Shown piece after piece: positions 35,902 to 46,714 of a DNA stretch of 64,000 nucleotides (positions are counted from its first letter, which is position 1; every line of letters begins with the position of its first letter). Source of the DNA: Salinicola tamaricis. GTDB lineage: Bacteria; Pseudomonadota; Gammaproteobacteria; Pseudomonadales; Halomonadaceae. Below the pieces are notes generated by a model. The model worked only from the letters and a program-made list of their open reading frames with translations, did no database searches and had not been told where the DNA came from. The translations under genes were made by a program, and so were the position numbers. Location: positions 2,232,001 to 2,296,000 of the forward strand of contig NZ_CP023559.1 of the NCBI RefSeq assembly GCF_003006155.1, read 5' to 3'.

Positions 35902-37809
35902 TCAGTCGGCGATACGATCGAAATGGGTATCGACGTCATCGGCGCCCAGTTGCATGACCTCGCTCGGCGCGCCCTCGGCGTCGAGCCGCACATAGCCGAT
36001 ACCGGCGCGGTTCCACAGCCGCTCGCCGTGGCTGGCGTGGGCCGGGCGATAGGGTTCGATCAGCATGCGCCGGCGCTTGGTCAGCCAGTTGAGCGGTGAC
36101 CAAGGGGCGTAGAGCCAGCGGTTGAGACGGTCGAACCAGTCGAGCAGGGTGGTGGGGAAGGTGTTCTTGAGGCCGCTGCTGGTCACCTGCCACATCCGGG
36201 GGCTGTGGCGTCGCTGACGCAGGGTGATGGCGTAGACGAAGGAGTAGTGGACGTCGCCGGAGAGAATCACGTAGCGCTGCGGTGTGCGGCTGTGGCGCAG
36301 GATGTTGAGCATGGTATGGGCAGAGCCCGGGTGTGCCATCCAGTTCTCGGCATCCACCATCAGCGGCTTGCCCAGCGCGGTGAACAGCCGCTGTACCCCT
36401 TCGATCAGCTTGACGCCGAAGATCGGCGCCGGCGAGACGATGATCACTTCTGACTGTTCGAGCAGATCCTGCTGAAACTCGCTCAGCGCCTCCCAGTCCA
36501 TCAGCCCCGAGGGGCGGTGGCGCTTGCGCTCGCTGCGCCAGCGCCGAGTGCGGGTATCCAGCACCACCAGGCGCGGGTGGGTATCCAGGGTGTAGCCCCA
36601 GCCGGTGAAGCGCAGAAGCTGCGTGATCAGCTCGCTATGGCGGGTGCAGTCGAGGCGGCCGTCGGCGTCACGCCGGGCGAGCCACTCGCGGGTCGCCGCC
36701 AGCGGCGCGGCCAGGCCGTCGGGGTCGTTGCCCCAGCCCTGGCACAGCAGATAGGCGAGCAGCGCGTTGCCGACGATCCGCCGCGAGAAGGGGTGGCCGT
36801 AGACCGCCGCTTCCCAGGCCGCGGTCAGGTTCCAGTCGTCGGTGATGTCGTGATCGTCGAAGATCATCAGTGTCGGCAAGTGCGCCAGCAGGCGCGCGAC
36901 CTGCGGCAGCGCGGCGACGAAGTCATCGATGTGGTGCTGCTCTCGGCGGTAACGCTCGCCCTCGGCGGCGTCGAGGGTGGGCATCTCGAGCGTGATCAGC
37001 TGCCAGGGTGTCGGCGACCACACCAGTAGATACATCGCCATCACCTCGGCGAAGGTGATCAGGTGGTTCTCGGCGCTGGCGCTGGTGAAGATCGGCTTGC
37101 GCTTGCCGCCGAAGAACTTGTCGCGCAGCGCGGCGTTCGACGCTGCCGCGGGGAGCAGCTCATCGCGATGGTAGTAGGTGTCGTCACGGGCGTAGAGCGC
37201 TTCCCCGGTGGCGATCTCGGTGCCTTCGAGGCACTCGTCGTACAGCCCCAGCCGGGCGATCAGCGCATGAATGGCGGCGAGCATGGGGCCGGCGACGTCG
37301 TCGGCGTAGATCTGGTCACCGCTCAAGATCAGCGCCGCCGGGCGGGCAGCGGCGTCCTGGTGGCGCTCGCTCAGCCAGCGGTCGCCGCGGGCCAAGCCAT
37401 CCGCGCCGGGGTGGTGGGGCTTGCGACACGAACCGTGGAGCAGGGCGTCGTGGCGCGCGCGCAGCACCAGAGTGGGCAGCGGCTCGCCGGGGTAGGCGAG
37501 CGCCTGGCCCCAGTCGCGCAGCGAGCACCAGCCGTCGTGACGATCGCGGTAGGCCAGGTCGTAGGCGATGTGCGTCTCCTGCGGCAGCGGCGTCGCCAGC
37601 GCCAGATCGATCAGATGGCAGTAGGCGTGGTCGCCGATGGCCAGGCAGGTGGTGGCATTGGCCAGGTCGTGCGTGTGCGACTCGCCGTTGACGCTCAGCG
37701 TCAGCCGCAGTGCGAGCGGGCGCGTGGCCACCAGCCACAGCACCAGGCGCTGCGGGTCGCAGCGGCGCAGCAGCGGGCCGACCAGGATATCGGGCAGGGG
37801 CTCTTGCAT
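35902..37809 (-). CDS. PhoD-like (alkaline phosphatase D family) metallophosphoesterase
   Basis: A 635-residue metallophosphatase-fold protein. The metal-binding motifs are SGDQIYADD, FDDHDITDDWN and SGDVHYSF. There is no clear signal peptide or Tat motif after the ATG at 37809 (MQEPLPDILVGPLLRRC), so it may be cytoplasmic, unlike classical PhoD. An open frame continues to 38022 but includes the 3' end of the FruR gene region and lacks homology, so the ATG with AGGAGG nearby (about 37829) is preferred. Intact. The true substrate is unknown; relatives act on phosphodiesters. Confidence 0.82.
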   Translation of the reverse strand: MQEPLPDILVGPLLRRCDPQRLVLWLVATRPLALRLTLSVNGESHTHDLANATTCLAIGDHAYCHLIDLALATPLPQETHIAYDLAYRDRHDGWCSLRDWGQALAYPGEPLPTLVLRARHDALLHGSCRKPHHPGADGLARGDRWLSERHQDAAARPAALILSGDQIYADDVAGPMLAAIHALIARLGLYDECLEGTEIATGEALYARDDTYYHRDELLPAAASNAALRDKFFGGKRKPIFTSASAENHLITFAEVMAMYLLVWSPTPWQLITLEMPTLDAAEGERYRREQHHIDDFVAALPQVARLLAHLPTLMIFDDHDITDDWNLTAAWEAAVYGHPFSRRIVGNALLAYLLCQGWGNDPDGLAAPLAATREWLARRDADGRLDCTRHSELITQLLRFTGWGYTLDTHPRLVVLDTRTRRWRSERKRHRPSGLMDWEALSEFQQDLLEQSEVIIVSPAPIFGVKLIEGVQRLFTALGKPLMVDAENWMAHPGSAHTMLNILRHSRTPQRYVILSGDVHYSFVYAITLRQRRHSPRMWQVTSSGLKNTFPTTLLDWFDRLNRWLYAPWSPLNWLTKRRRMLIEPYRPAHASHGERLWNRAGIGYVRLDAEGAPSEVMQLGADDVDTHFDRIAD

Positions 37810-37886
37810 GAACGCTTCCAGCTCGGAGGAGGAGGGCGTGCGCGTCGACGCCGCGGCCCCAGCATAGCCCGGGCGGGCGGCCGCGG

Positions 37887-38867
37887 TCACCGCCGGCGCT
37901 TGAGCGTGCGCTCGATCACATCGAGTCCGGGGCGGTAGTCGCCACGCACCGCCTGCAGCGCGCGTGCCAGCGCCTGGGCGGCGACGCGGTCGTGGTCCTG
38001 GGGCAGCGAGTTGACCCGGCACGGCAGAAAGTCGAGCAGGCGGTCGTCACCGAAGGTCGCCAAACGCAGGCCGGTGGGCAGCGCGCCGCGTTCGAGCAGG
38101 GCGTCGAGCAGACCGTCCAGCAGGGTATAGGAGGCGGTGACGATGGCATCGGGCAGACGCGATTCGCGCAGCAACTGGCGCATGGCCGCGGCGCCGCTGG
38201 CGCGATCGTAGCGCGCCGCGCTGATACAACGGTACTCGCCGACGAAGCTGCGGCAGGCCGCGAGGAAGCCCTGACGGCGCTCGCTGCTGATCGACAGCTG
38301 GGGCACGGCGTCGAACCACACGATCTCGTTCACGTCGGGGTCGAGCACCGAGCGGGTCAAGCTTTCGCCGGCGCTGCGGCCGTTGGTCACTATGCTGATG
38401 AAGTGTTGCGGGTCGAGCGGGCGGTCGACGGCGATCACCGGTAGCCCTTTGGTGAGCAGCTCGGCGTAGAAGTCGTCGTCCGGGGCCAGGCTGCTGGCGA
38501 CGATCAGCGCATCGCAGCGCTGGGCGCGCAGCGAGCGCGCCAGCGTGCGCTCGCGTTCGGGATCGTCGTCAGAGCCGACGATCAAGAGCTGATAGCCCTG
38601 GCTGCGGGCGCCATGTTCCAGGCGCTTGGCCAGGCGCGCGTAGCTGCCGTTCTCCAGATCGGGGACGATCAGCCCCAGGGTGCGGCTGTCGCCGCCGCGC
38701 AGCGCCGCGGCCTGGGCGTCGATGCGGTAGTCGTGGTCGCGGGCGACCGTCATCACCCGCTCCACCGTGGCCTCGCTGATGCGCCGTGCGCGCGCCTGTC
38801 CGTTGAGGACATAGCTGGCGGTGGTGCGGGACACACCCGCCAGGCGGGCGATATCGGCGAGTTTCAT
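37887..38867 (-). CDS. fruR: Fructose operon regulator FruR (Cra), LacI family
   Basis: DNA-binding repressor of 326 residues. The start MKLADIARLAGVSRTTASYVLNGQARARRIS matches E. coli Cra closely, including the hinge-helix region. The effector domain has LIVPDLENGSYARLAKRLE and ATFGDDRLLDFLPCRVNSLPQ. In this family fructose-1-phosphate releases the protein from DNA. The gene is divergent from fruBKA, and a Cra-like operator lies in the gap, so it probably represses the PTS operon and possibly itself. Intact; the ATG at 38867 matches the family N-terminus exactly. Confidence 0.95.
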   Translation of the reverse strand: MKLADIARLAGVSRTTASYVLNGQARARRISEATVERVMTVARDHDYRIDAQAAALRGGDSRTLGLIVPDLENGSYARLAKRLEHGARSQGYQLLIVGSDDDPERERTLARSLRAQRCDALIVASSLAPDDDFYAELLTKGLPVIAVDRPLDPQHFISIVTNGRSAGESLTRSVLDPDVNEIVWFDAVPQLSISSERRQGFLAACRSFVGEYRCISAARYDRASGAAAMRQLLRESRLPDAIVTASYTLLDGLLDALLERGALPTGLRLATFGDDRLLDFLPCRVNSLPQDHDRVAAQALARALQAVRGDYRPGLDVIERTLKRRR

Positions 38868-39197
38868 CGAGCGGTCTCCGGAGCGTGCGAACGCCTGGCA
38901 CCATAACCCGTCGCGCCGGGGCGGCCCAGCCCCGGGCGTACGGTCGATGCCACGGGCGACGTCGTCCTGCGAAGGTCTAGCTTGTCAAATGCCCGCGTAA
39001 CGACGAGCATAACGCCATTAGGTGACACGATTCAGCTCATTCTTATCGACACTGCGGCCGGACTCGGTATCGCGGCGTCGACTCCGCGCTTGCCGGCAGC
39101 GGCCGTCGCGTCCAGAGCGACAGCGGTGACGCCGCCGACCGCGGCTGGGTAGAGTGGGCTCTGAGCGTCGCCAACACCGCTTCCGGGAGAGACCGAC
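38868..39197. promoter_or_regulatory. fruR-fruB divergent regulatory region
   Basis: 330 bases with no supported gene. It contains the Cra-like operator at 39021-39036. TTGTCA at 38982-38987 is a possible -35 for fruB, but no -10 at good spacing was identified. Confidence 0.55.
39021..39036. promoter_or_regulatory. FruR/Cra operator
   Basis: GGTGACACGATTCAGC differs at two positions from the E. coli Cra consensus palindrome GCTGAAACGATTCAGC. It lies about 160 bases upstream of the fruB start, between the divergent fruR and fruB genes. Confidence 0.75.
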
Positions 39198-42086
39198 ATG
39201 CTTACCCTCACGCCGCAAGACGCGGCTCTCGACTGCCGCGCCGACGGCTGGCAGGACGCCCTCGACCAGGCCGCGGCATCGCTTCACCACGCCGGGCTGG
39301 TGGAGCCCGCCTACCGCGATGCGCTGCACGCCCGCGAGTCCCAGGGCTCGACCTATCTGGGCAGCGGCATCGCGATTCCCCACGGCACCCCGGAAAGCCG
39401 CAGCCAGATCCACCATACCGGGGTGCGCCTGCTGCAGTTCCCGCAAGGGGTCGAGTGGCACGACGGCAATCGCGTCTATCTGCTGGTGACCATCGCCGCC
39501 TCCAGCGACGAGCACCTCGACGTGCTGCGCCAGCTCACCCACGTGCTCGACGCCGAGGGTGTCGCCGAACGCCTGGCCGCCGCCGACAGCGCCGAGGAGA
39601 TGATCGCGCTGCTGTCGCGCCCGCGGCCCAGGGCGCGCCTGGATGCCGATACGCTGTGTCTCAACTTTCCCGCGCGTGACCGCTTCGAGCTGGCGCTGGC
39701 GGCGGCGGCGCGGCTACGCCAGGCGGAGTGTGTCGACGCCAGCTTCGTCGCCGCGATCAATACCCAGGAGCCGGTCTCGCTGGGGCAGGGGCTGTGGCTG
39801 GTCAGCGCCGACCGCGGCGTGCAGCAGCCGGCGCTGTCGTTGGCGACGCCGGAGCGCGCCTTCAGCGGCCCGCGCGGGCCGGTCAACGGGGTCTTCTGCG
39901 TGGCGGCTCTCGACGACGCCCATCGCGACCTGCTGGCGCGCCTCGCCGACCTGCTCGACAGCGGTCAGGGCGAGGCGCTGGTGGATGCCGACGCCGATGG
40001 CGTGCTGATGCGCCTCTCCGGCGAGTCGAGCAGCGCCCAGACTGCCCGAGTCACTCTGCTCAACGCCCATGGGCTGCACGCGCGGCCGGCCAAGGTGCTG
40101 GTGCAGACGGCGCGCGAGCAGACGCTGGCGGTGCGCGTGCGCCTGCTCGAGGGCAGCGCCGAGTCGGTCTCGGCGGCGAGCCTGACCAAGGTGATCGGGC
40201 TAGGCGCGCGGCGCGGCCAGACGCTGATCTTCTCCGCCGAAGGCGAGGGCGCCGAGGCGGCGCTGGCAGCGATGGTCGCGGCGGTAGAGAGCGGGTTGGG
40301 CGAGGCGGTACGGCCGCTCTCCGAAGCGGCTGCGGCGGGCGCCAACCGCGCTGCCCGGCGTGAGGCCGAGGCGCCGCTCGAACCGCTCGAGGACGATGGC
40401 GTGCTGCCGGCCACCGCCGCCTCGCCGGGCCTGGCGATCGCCCCGGCCTATGTGATGCGTGCGCCGGACTTCGATTACCCCGAGCGCGCCCGCGATCTGG
40501 CCGCCGACAAGCAGGGCCCGGCCGAGCGTCAGCGTGAGCGTCTGCAGGCGGCGCTCGACGAGGCGCGGCGCCAGCTGCAGGCGCTGATCGGCACCGCCAA
40601 GGGCGGTGACGTGGCCGAGATCCTCTCCATGCACGCCGAGATGCTCGACGACCCGGAGCTGCACGAGGCGGCCTTCGAGGGCATGCGCGACGGCCTCAGC
40701 GCCGAGGCGGCCTGGTGGCAGGCGATCGATACTGCGGCCCGGGCCCAGGAGGTTCTCGCTGATCGGCTGCTGGCCGAACGCGCCGCCGACCTGCGTGATG
40801 TCGGTCGCCGGGTGCTCGGCGTGCTGTGCGGGGTGGAGCTGCCGACGCCGCCGCAGCGCCCCTACATCCTGGTCACCGACGATATCGGTCCCTCCGACGT
40901 GGCACGGCTGGATACCGCTCAAGTGCGTGGCCTGCTCACCGCACGTGGCGGTGCCACCTCGCACAGCGCGATCCTGGCGCGGGCGCTGGGTATCCCCGCG
41001 GTAGTCGGCGCCGGCGAGCGGGCGTTGACTCTGAACAACGATGACGACCTGATCCTCGACGGTGATCTCGGTCGTGTCATCGTGCGCCCCTCAGCCGAAC
41101 GCCGCGACCGTGCCGAGCTGCGCCTCAAGGAGCTCGAAAAGCTGCGCCGCGAGGCCCACGGGGTGCGCTTCGAAGAGGGGCGCACCGCCGACGGCAAGCG
41201 GATCGAGGTCGCCGCCAACCTGGGCAATACCGCCCACGCCGCCGACGCGGTGGAGCAGGGCGCCGAGGGCGTGGGGTTGCTGCGCACCGAGTTCATCTTC
41301 ATGGCGCATCCGGAAGCCCCCGATCTGGAGACCCAGATCGGCGAGTACCGGCGCGCCTTCGACGCCCTCGACGGGCGCCCGCTGGTAGCGCGGACGCTCG
41401 ACGTGGGCGGCGACAAGCCGCTGCCCTACTGGCCGGTGCCGGCCGAGGACAACCCGTTCCTCGGCCTGCGCGGGCTGCGCCTGGCGCTGACCCGGCCCGA
41501 GGTGCTCGAGACCCAACTGCGGGCGCTATTGACTGCCGCCGGCGAGCGGCCGCTGCGGATCATGTTCCCGATGGTCAAGGACGTCGACGAGTACCGCCAG
41601 GCACGCGTCATCGTCGACCGCCTGCAGGCGGAGATCGGTGCCAGCGATGTCCAGGTCGGGGTAATGATCGAGATCCCCTCGGCGGCACTGCTGGCGCCGA
41701 GCCTGGCCGCGGAGGTCGACTTCTTCTCCATCGGCACCAACGACCTGACCCAGTACACCCTGGCGATCGATCGCGGCCACGCCACTCTCTCGGCCCAGGC
41801 CGATGGCCTGCACCCGGCGGTGCTGCGGTTGATCCAGATGACGGTCGATGCCGCCCATGCCGAAGGCAAGTGGGTCGGGGTGTGCGGCGAGCTGGGCTCG
41901 GATGCCGCCGCAGTGCCAGTACTGGTGGGGCTGGGGGTCGACGAGCTGTCGGTCTCGGTGCGCCAGGTGCCGATGGTCAAGGCGCGCCTGCGTGGCATCA
42001 CCCAGGAGAGTGCCGAACGCCATGCGCGCACCGCGCTGGCCCAGGCCACCAGCCAGGCCGTACGCGATGCCCTGGAGGCGCTGTGA
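39198..42086 (+). CDS. fruB: Fructose PTS multiphosphoryl transfer protein FruB (EIIA-HPr-EI)
   Basis: Cytoplasmic 962-residue fusion that moves phosphate from phosphoenolpyruvate to FruA. Domains in order: EIIA-Fru (about residues 1-145, phospho-His62 in [13 protein letters not shown]), a linker domain, HPr (about 280-365, phospho-His294 in [12 protein letters not shown]), and Enzyme I (about 395-960, phospho-His589 in [13 protein letters not shown], then catalytic [11 protein letters not shown] near the C-terminus). The gene is intact over 2.9 kb, unlike its neighbours fruK and fruA. With no separate ptsHI in view, this could be the only sugar phosphotransfer chain for fructose. Stop and fruK start overlap as TGATG. 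Confidence 0.97.
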   Translation: MLTLTPQDAALDCRADGWQDALDQAAASLHHAGLVEPAYRDALHARESQGSTYLGSGIAIPHGTPESRSQIHHTGVRLLQFPQGVEWHDGNRVYLLVTIAASSDEHLDVLRQLTHVLDAEGVAERLAAADSAEEMIALLSRPRPRARLDADTLCLNFPARDRFELALAAAARLRQAECVDASFVAAINTQEPVSLGQGLWLVSADRGVQQPALSLATPERAFSGPRGPVNGVFCVAALDDAHRDLLARLADLLDSGQGEALVDADADGVLMRLSGESSSAQTARVTLLNAHGLHARPAKVLVQTAREQTLAVRVRLLEGSAESVSAASLTKVIGLGARRGQTLIFSAEGEGAEAALAAMVAAVESGLGEAVRPLSEAAAAGANRAARREAEAPLEPLEDDGVLPATAASPGLAIAPAYVMRAPDFDYPERARDLAADKQGPAERQRERLQAALDEARRQLQALIGTAKGGDVAEILSMHAEMLDDPELHEAAFEGMRDGLSAEAAWWQAIDTAARAQEVLADRLLAERAADLRDVGRRVLGVLCGVELPTPPQRPYILVTDDIGPSDVARLDTAQVRGLLTARGGATSHSAILARALGIPAVVGAGERALTLNNDDDLILDGDLGRVIVRPSAERRDRAELRLKELEKLRREAHGVRFEEGRTADGKRIEVAANLGNTAHAADAVEQGAEGVGLLRTEFIFMAHPEAPDLETQIGEYRRAFDALDGRPLVARTLDVGGDKPLPYWPVPAEDNPFLGLRGLRLALTRPEVLETQLRALLTAAGERPLRIMFPMVKDVDEYRQARVIVDRLQAEIGASDVQVGVMIEIPSAALLAPSLAAEVDFFSIGTNDLTQYTLAIDRGHATLSAQADGLHPAVLRLIQMTVDAAHAEGKWVGVCGELGSDAAAVPVLVGLGVDELSVSVRQVPMVKARLRGITQESAERHARTALAQATSQAVRDALEAL

Positions 42087-43060
42087 TGGCAGACGAGCGC
42101 GAGATTCTGGTGGTAACCCTCAATCCGGCGCTGGATCTGTCGATCGGGCTGCCGACGCTGGCCCTGGGCGCGGTCAACCGTACCCAGTCGAGCCAGCTGG
42201 CCGCCGCTGGCAAGGGGCTCAACGTGGCTCGCGTGCTGGCGGCGCTGGGCCATCGGGTGACGCTCTCTGGGCTCTTGGGGGCGACAACGACGCTCCCTTC
42301 GTGGCCGCCTGCGCCCAGGCGGGGATCGAAGATACTAGCCTGCGGTTGCCGGGTGAGACGCGAATCAACGCCAAGATCGCCGAAGACGACGGCCGCGTGA
42401 CCGATATCAATGGCCCCGGGCTGAACGTGTCGGGCGAGGCGCTTTCGGCGCTGCGCCAACGCCTCGAAACGCACTGCCGCGAGCGGACGCCGGGGGCGGT
42501 GGTGCTCACCGGTAGTCTGCCGCCAGGGGTCTCTGAGGATGACTTCGCCACACTGGTAGCCGCACTCAAGGCTACCGGCGTGGCGGTGTGGGTGGACACC
42601 AGGGCCGGCGCTGGCGGCGGCGCTGGCGGTGCCGCCCAGCGCGGTGAAACCCAACGAGCATGAGCTGGCAGCCTGGGCCGGCGCGCCGCTCGAGACCCGC
42701 GAGGCGCAGCGCCAGGCGGCGCGGCGGCTGCATCGGGCAGGCGTCGAGGAGGCGCTACTGTCGCTCGGTGGCGAGGGCCTGATCTGGGTCAGCCGACGCG
42801 GCGAGTGGCTGGCCGAGCCGCCCCGGGTGAGCGTGGTCAACACCGTGGGCGCCGGCGACACCCTGGTCGCCGGCATGCTCCACGGCATCCTCGCCGACCA
42901 GCCACCGGCGCAGGTGCTGCGTTTCGCCACCGCGCTGGCGGCGGATGCGGTAAGGCACGTCGGCGTGGGCCGGCCCGGAGCCGCAGACTTTTCCGAACTA
43001 CTTCAACAAACGCGCGTGCAGCGGCTCGACGAGACGACGCACGCGGGGGAGAGCGCATGA
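42086..43060 (+). CDS. fruK: 1-phosphofructokinase, two frame changes
   Basis: PfkB-family kinase converting fructose 1-phosphate to fructose 1,6-bisphosphate. The N-terminal ILVVTLNPALDLSIGLPTL and AAGKGLNVARVLAALGH are family hallmarks, as are LTGSLPPGVSEDDF in the middle and NTVGAGDTLVAGMLHG, holding the catalytic Asp, at the C-terminus. A missing G in the G run near 42283 and a second change near 42603 divide it into three frames. The start overlaps fruB (TGATG) and the stop overlaps fruA (ATGA), so the operon is tightly coupled. Confidence 0.92.
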
Positions 43061-44870
43061 ACGTGATTCTGATTACCGCCTGCCCCAGCGGCATGGCGAC
43101 GACCTTCCTCGGCGCGCGCCGGCTCGAACAGGCCGCCAAGCGGTTGGGCTGGCAGGTGTCGGTGGAGATGCACGGCGAGCTGGAGGCGGTGACCCCGGTC
43201 TCCGCCGAGGCCATCGCGGCGGCCGAGCTGGTGGTGGTCGCGGCCGAAAGCGTGCCCGAACCGCAGCGCTTCGACGGCAAGCGGTTGTTCCGCGCGCCGA
43301 TCCACCAGGCGCTGCCCGATCCGGATGCCTTTCTCGAGCGCGCCGCGCGCGAGGCGGCGACCTTCGAGGCGGCGACCGCGGCCTCTGGCGCCACGACCGT
43401 GGCATCGCCCAAGGCCGCCGCTAGTGCCGGTCAGCGGCGCATCGTCGCGGTGACCGCTTGTCCCACCGGGGTGGCGCACACCTTCATGGCGGCGGAGGCC
43501 CTGGCCCAGGCGGGCAAGGCAATGGGGCACGCGATCCACGTCGAGACCCAGGGTTCTGTGGGGGCGCAGAACGCGCTGACCGCCGATGACATCGACGCCG
43601 CCGACGTGGTGGTGCTGGCCTGCGATATCGAGGTCGACGACACCCGCTTCGCCGGCAAGCCGATCTACCGCACCTCCACCGGTGCCGCACTCAAGCAGCC
43701 CAAGCAGACTCTGGAAACGGCGCTGGCCGAGGCCCAGGTCGAGTCGAGCGGCGCGCCCAAGAGCGGCAGCGCGGGGGCTGGCGGCGGCGCGCGCAAGAGC
43801 GCCAAGGAGCGCGGTCTCTACAAGCACCTGCTGACCGGGGTGTCGTTCATGCTGCCGATGGTGGTGGCGGGCGGTCTGTGTATCGCGCTCTCGTTCGTAT
43901 TCGGGATCAAGGCCTTCGAGCAGGAGGGCACTCTGGCCGCGGCGCTGATGCAGATCGGCGGTGGCACCGCATTCAAGCTGATGGTGCCGGTACTGGCCGG
44001 CTATATCGCCTACTCGATCGCCGACCGCCCCGGCATCGCACCGGGCATGATCGGCGGCATGCTGGCCTCGACCCTGGGCGCCGGTTTCATCGGCGGGATT
44101 CTCGCCGGCTTCCTGGCCGGCTACTCGGCCTCGGCGGTGACCCGCTACGTCAAGCTGCCGGCGAGCGTCGAGTCGCTCAAGCCGATTCTGATCATCCCGC
44201 TGCTGGCCAGCCTGTTCACCGGCCTGGTGATGATCTACGTGGTGGGTACCCCGGTGGCGGCGATCCTCGCCGGGCTGACCCAGTTCCTCAACAACATGGG
44301 CTCCACCAATGCGGTGCTGCTGGGCATGCTGCTGGGCGCGATGATGTGCTTCGACATGGGCGGCCCGGTCAACAAGGCGGCCTACACTTTCGGCGTCGGC
44401 CTGCTCTCCACCGAGACCTACATGCCGATGGCGGCGATCATGGCCGCCGGCATGGTGCCGCCGATCGCCATGGGCATCGCTACCTGCTGGCACGGGGCAA
44501 GTTCTCGCAGCCGGAGCGCGAAGCGGGCAAGGCCTCCTTCGTGCTGGGGCTGTGCTTCATCACCGAGGGGGCGATCCCGTTCGCCGCCAAGGACCCGCTG
44601 CGGGTGATTCCGCTGGCGATGATCGGGGGCGCGGTCACCGGGGCGCTATCGATGTGGTTCGGGATCAAGCTGATGGCGCCCACGGCGGCCTGTTCGTGCT
44701 GCTGCTGATCCCAACGCGGTCAACATGGCGCTGCTCTATCTGGTCGCCATCGCTGCCGGGTCGCTGGTCACCGGGTCGGCTATGCGCTGCTCAAGCGCGG
44801 CGAGAGCGAGCTGCCGGCGGTCGCCGACGAGGGCACTGGTGCCCTCGGCAGCGGCCAGCGCGCCGGCTGA
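43057..44870 (+). CDS. fruA: Fructose PTS transporter EIIBC (FruA), frame-disrupted at the C-terminus
   Basis: Inner-membrane fructose importer that phosphorylates fructose at C1. It has an N-terminal IIB-like domain ([19 protein letters not shown], Cys9), a functional IIB domain ([19 protein letters not shown], phospho-Cys135), then the IIC membrane domain from about residue 255, with [17 protein letters not shown]. The last 100 residues are in other frames: changes near 44485, 44683, 44713 and 44780 are each explained by one missing C or G, giving the family [20 protein letters not shown] and a normal end at 44868-44870. The ATG at 43057 follows GGGGGAGA. Confidence 0.93.
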
Positions 44871-44893
44871 GGCCCAGCGCGGTTCGCGCGATC

Positions 44894-44930
44894 GACGCCG
44901 GCGCCCTGCGCCGGCGTCTTGCGTTGGGGG
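44894..44930 (+). terminator. Terminator of the fruBKA operon
   Basis: Perfect 11-bp stem, 44894-44904 with 44908-44918, three-base loop, followed by TTGCGTT. It begins 24 bases after the fruA stop. Confidence 0.75.
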
Positions 44931-45018
44931 CGGGATATCCAGAAGGAAGACTCGCGATGGCGTTCGCCGCCGCCGGTGGCGGAACTAGAGTGGGCGACAG
45001 CCTTCAGAGGAGGTCGCG

Positions 45019-45552
45019 ATGCAGATTCACTACCGCCAGGGTTGGCCTCACGGTCGCCGAGGGCGATATCACCCGTTTCGACGGCGATGCCATCGTCAAT
45101 GCGGCCAACTGCAGCCTGCTGGGGGGCGGTGGCGTCGATGGCGCGATCCATCGTGCGGCGGGGCCGCAGCTGCTCGAGGCGTGCCGCGCCCTGCGTCAGC
45201 ACGACTGGCCGGATGGCCTGCCGGTGGGTCAGGTGGCGCTGACCCCCGGCTTTCGGCTACCGGCGCGCTACGTCATCCATACCGGGGCCGGTGTATGCCG
45301 AGTCCGACGACCCGCGCGGGCAGCTCGCGCCTGCTACCGCAACGCCCTGGCGCTGGTGATGAACGGGGCTTCACGCGGCTGGCCTTTCCCGCCATCTCCA
45401 CCGGGGTCTACGGCTACCCGAGCGCCGAGGCGGCGAGGGTGGTCGCTGACGTGATACGCGAGCGTCTACCCCAACTGCCGGCGCTCGAGGTCACCTTGAT
45501 GTTCTTCTCCGCAGCGGACGCCCAGACCTTTGTGCAGGCGGCGCAGCGCTAG
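45019..45552 (+). CDS. ymdB: Macro domain protein (YmdB-like O-acetyl-ADP-ribose deacetylase), frame-disrupted
   Basis: Small macro-domain hydrolase that removes acetyl from O-acetyl-ADP-ribose; in E. coli YmdB also modulates RNase III. The ligand-binding core is clear: VAEGDITRFDGDAIVNAANC, LLGGGGVDGAIHRAAGPQLL, and GFTRLAFPAISTGVYGYP. These lie in different frames, with changes near 45040, 45290, 45323 and 45368; the last two are explained by one missing G each. The ATG at 45019 is preceded by GAGGAGG. The usual length of about 175 residues fits. It is not obviously part of the fru operon. Confidence 0.85.
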   Translation: MQIHYRQGWPHGRRGRYHPFRRRCHRQCGQLQPAGGRWRRWRDPSCGGAAAARGVPRPASARLAGWPAGGSGGADPRLSATGALRHPYRGRCMPSPTTRAGSSRLLPQRPGAGDERGFTRLAFPAISTGVYGYPSAEAARVVADVIRERLPQLPALEVTLMFFSAADAQTFVQAAQR

Positions 45553-45628
45553 ATCAGGCACCCACTGTGTGGGAGCAGGACAGGTCGGCGTTTGATATGA
45601 CTGCCATCTTCGACACCACGCGTGAAGA

Positions 45629-46708
45629 TCAGGCAGAGTCACGCAGGACGAGTTGGCCAGCGAAAAGGGTCGCTTTGGGCGTGGACGCATCCGTACCCGC
45701 GGGCTCGCCGAGCTGTGTTAGTAGCGCGGACATGGCTCGCTGCGCGATGCCTTGGACATCCTGCGAAACGGTAGTCAAAGGCGGGCCCGAGTAGCGGGCA
45801 AATGGATGGTCATCGTGACCGGCGATGCGCAGTTGCGCGTGTGCGGTACGGCCGACGGGCAGGTTTGCCTGCCAGGCAGCAAGCAGTGCGCCGAGAGCGA
45901 TACGATCATTGGCACATAAAATGGTCCGCGTAGGTAGACCGGCCTTTAGCGCATGGCAGGTCTGTTCATGACCGTAGCGCTCAAAGTCCCAATCGAGGCA
46001 TTTGGGTAACGCGAGCACTCGTGGGCTTTCGTGGACTTGCGCCATCGCCTCCTCATAGGCAGCGAGGCGAGCTTGAGCATTGCGATTGATGGGGGGCATC
46101 GGCAGAAAGCAAGGAGGTTCTCCCGAGCGACACAAGTACTCGACCATCAGGCCGATACTTTGTGCATTGTCGGTTCCGACAAAGGGCGTATTGGCGTCTG
46201 GCGCGCAATCGACATAAACGATAGAGCTACGGCGCTCCAAATTGGCCAGCCGCGCGCTGGGCCCCTGGGTTCCCAGAGGAACCACGATCGCGCCCGCAAT
46301 ACTCATCGACTCCAGCCGCGCGATGGCCTCGGTCTCACGCTCTGCGTTTCCATTGGAGGAGAGCATGAACAGCACGTACCCCGCTCGGGATGCGTGCATT
46401 TCCAGCTGTCGCACCAGCTCCATATAGAAGGGATCGGTGGCACTGGGCACGATGATGCCCAGCACGCGGGTGCGGGTTCTCTTCAGGTTGGTCGCGAACA
46501 AGTTGGGCGTGAAGCCCGATGCTTCAATGGCCGTCTCTATCCGCTGACGCGTAGCGGGGCGCACACTGTCCGGCGCATTGAAGTACTTCGATACGGTAGG
46601 GCGCGATAAACCGACGAAGGCTGAAAACTCCTCCATGGTACGAATATCACCGGCGCCATCGCTGCTCATTGCTGCCTGGCCGTCCTGTTGCGTCTTCCCG
46701 TCGTCCAC
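45629..46708 (-). CDS. LacI family transcriptional regulator of the sugar ABC operon
   Basis: A 359-residue repressor. The helix-turn-helix is at about residues 25-45 (EEFSAFVGLSRPTVSKYFNA), followed by VLGIIVPSATDPFYMELVRQ and a type I binding-protein fold (ILCANDRIALGALLAAWQ). The sequence around the helix differs from the standard IKDVA start. The GTG at 46708 is used because AGGGA, overlapping the end of the preceding gene, lies upstream; an ATG at 46669 is possible. It is the last gene of the transporter/kinase operon, and a LacI-type palindrome lies at the operon promoter, so autoregulated local control is likely. Confidence 0.88.
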   Translation of the reverse strand: MDDGKTQQDGQAAMSSDGAGDIRTMEEFSAFVGLSRPTVSKYFNAPDSVRPATRQRIETAIEASGFTPNLFATNLKRTRTRVLGIIVPSATDPFYMELVRQLEMHASRAGYVLFMLSSNGNAERETEAIARLESMSIAGAIVVPLGTQGPSARLANLERRSSIVYVDCAPDANTPFVGTDNAQSIGLMVEYLCRSGEPPCFLPMPPINRNAQARLAAYEEAMAQVHESPRVLALPKCLDWDFERYGHEQTCHALKAGLPTRTILCANDRIALGALLAAWQANLPVGRTAHAQLRIAGHDDHPFARYSGPPLTTVSQDVQGIAQRAMSALLTQLGEPAGTDASTPKATLFAGQLVLRDSA

Positions 46709-46714
46709 GTTGCG

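Noticed and set aside
37810..38022. N-terminal extension of the PhoD-like protein to 38022
   Set aside because: The added region is Arg/Ala-rich without homology and overlaps the fruR coding region; the ATG at 37809 is preferred.
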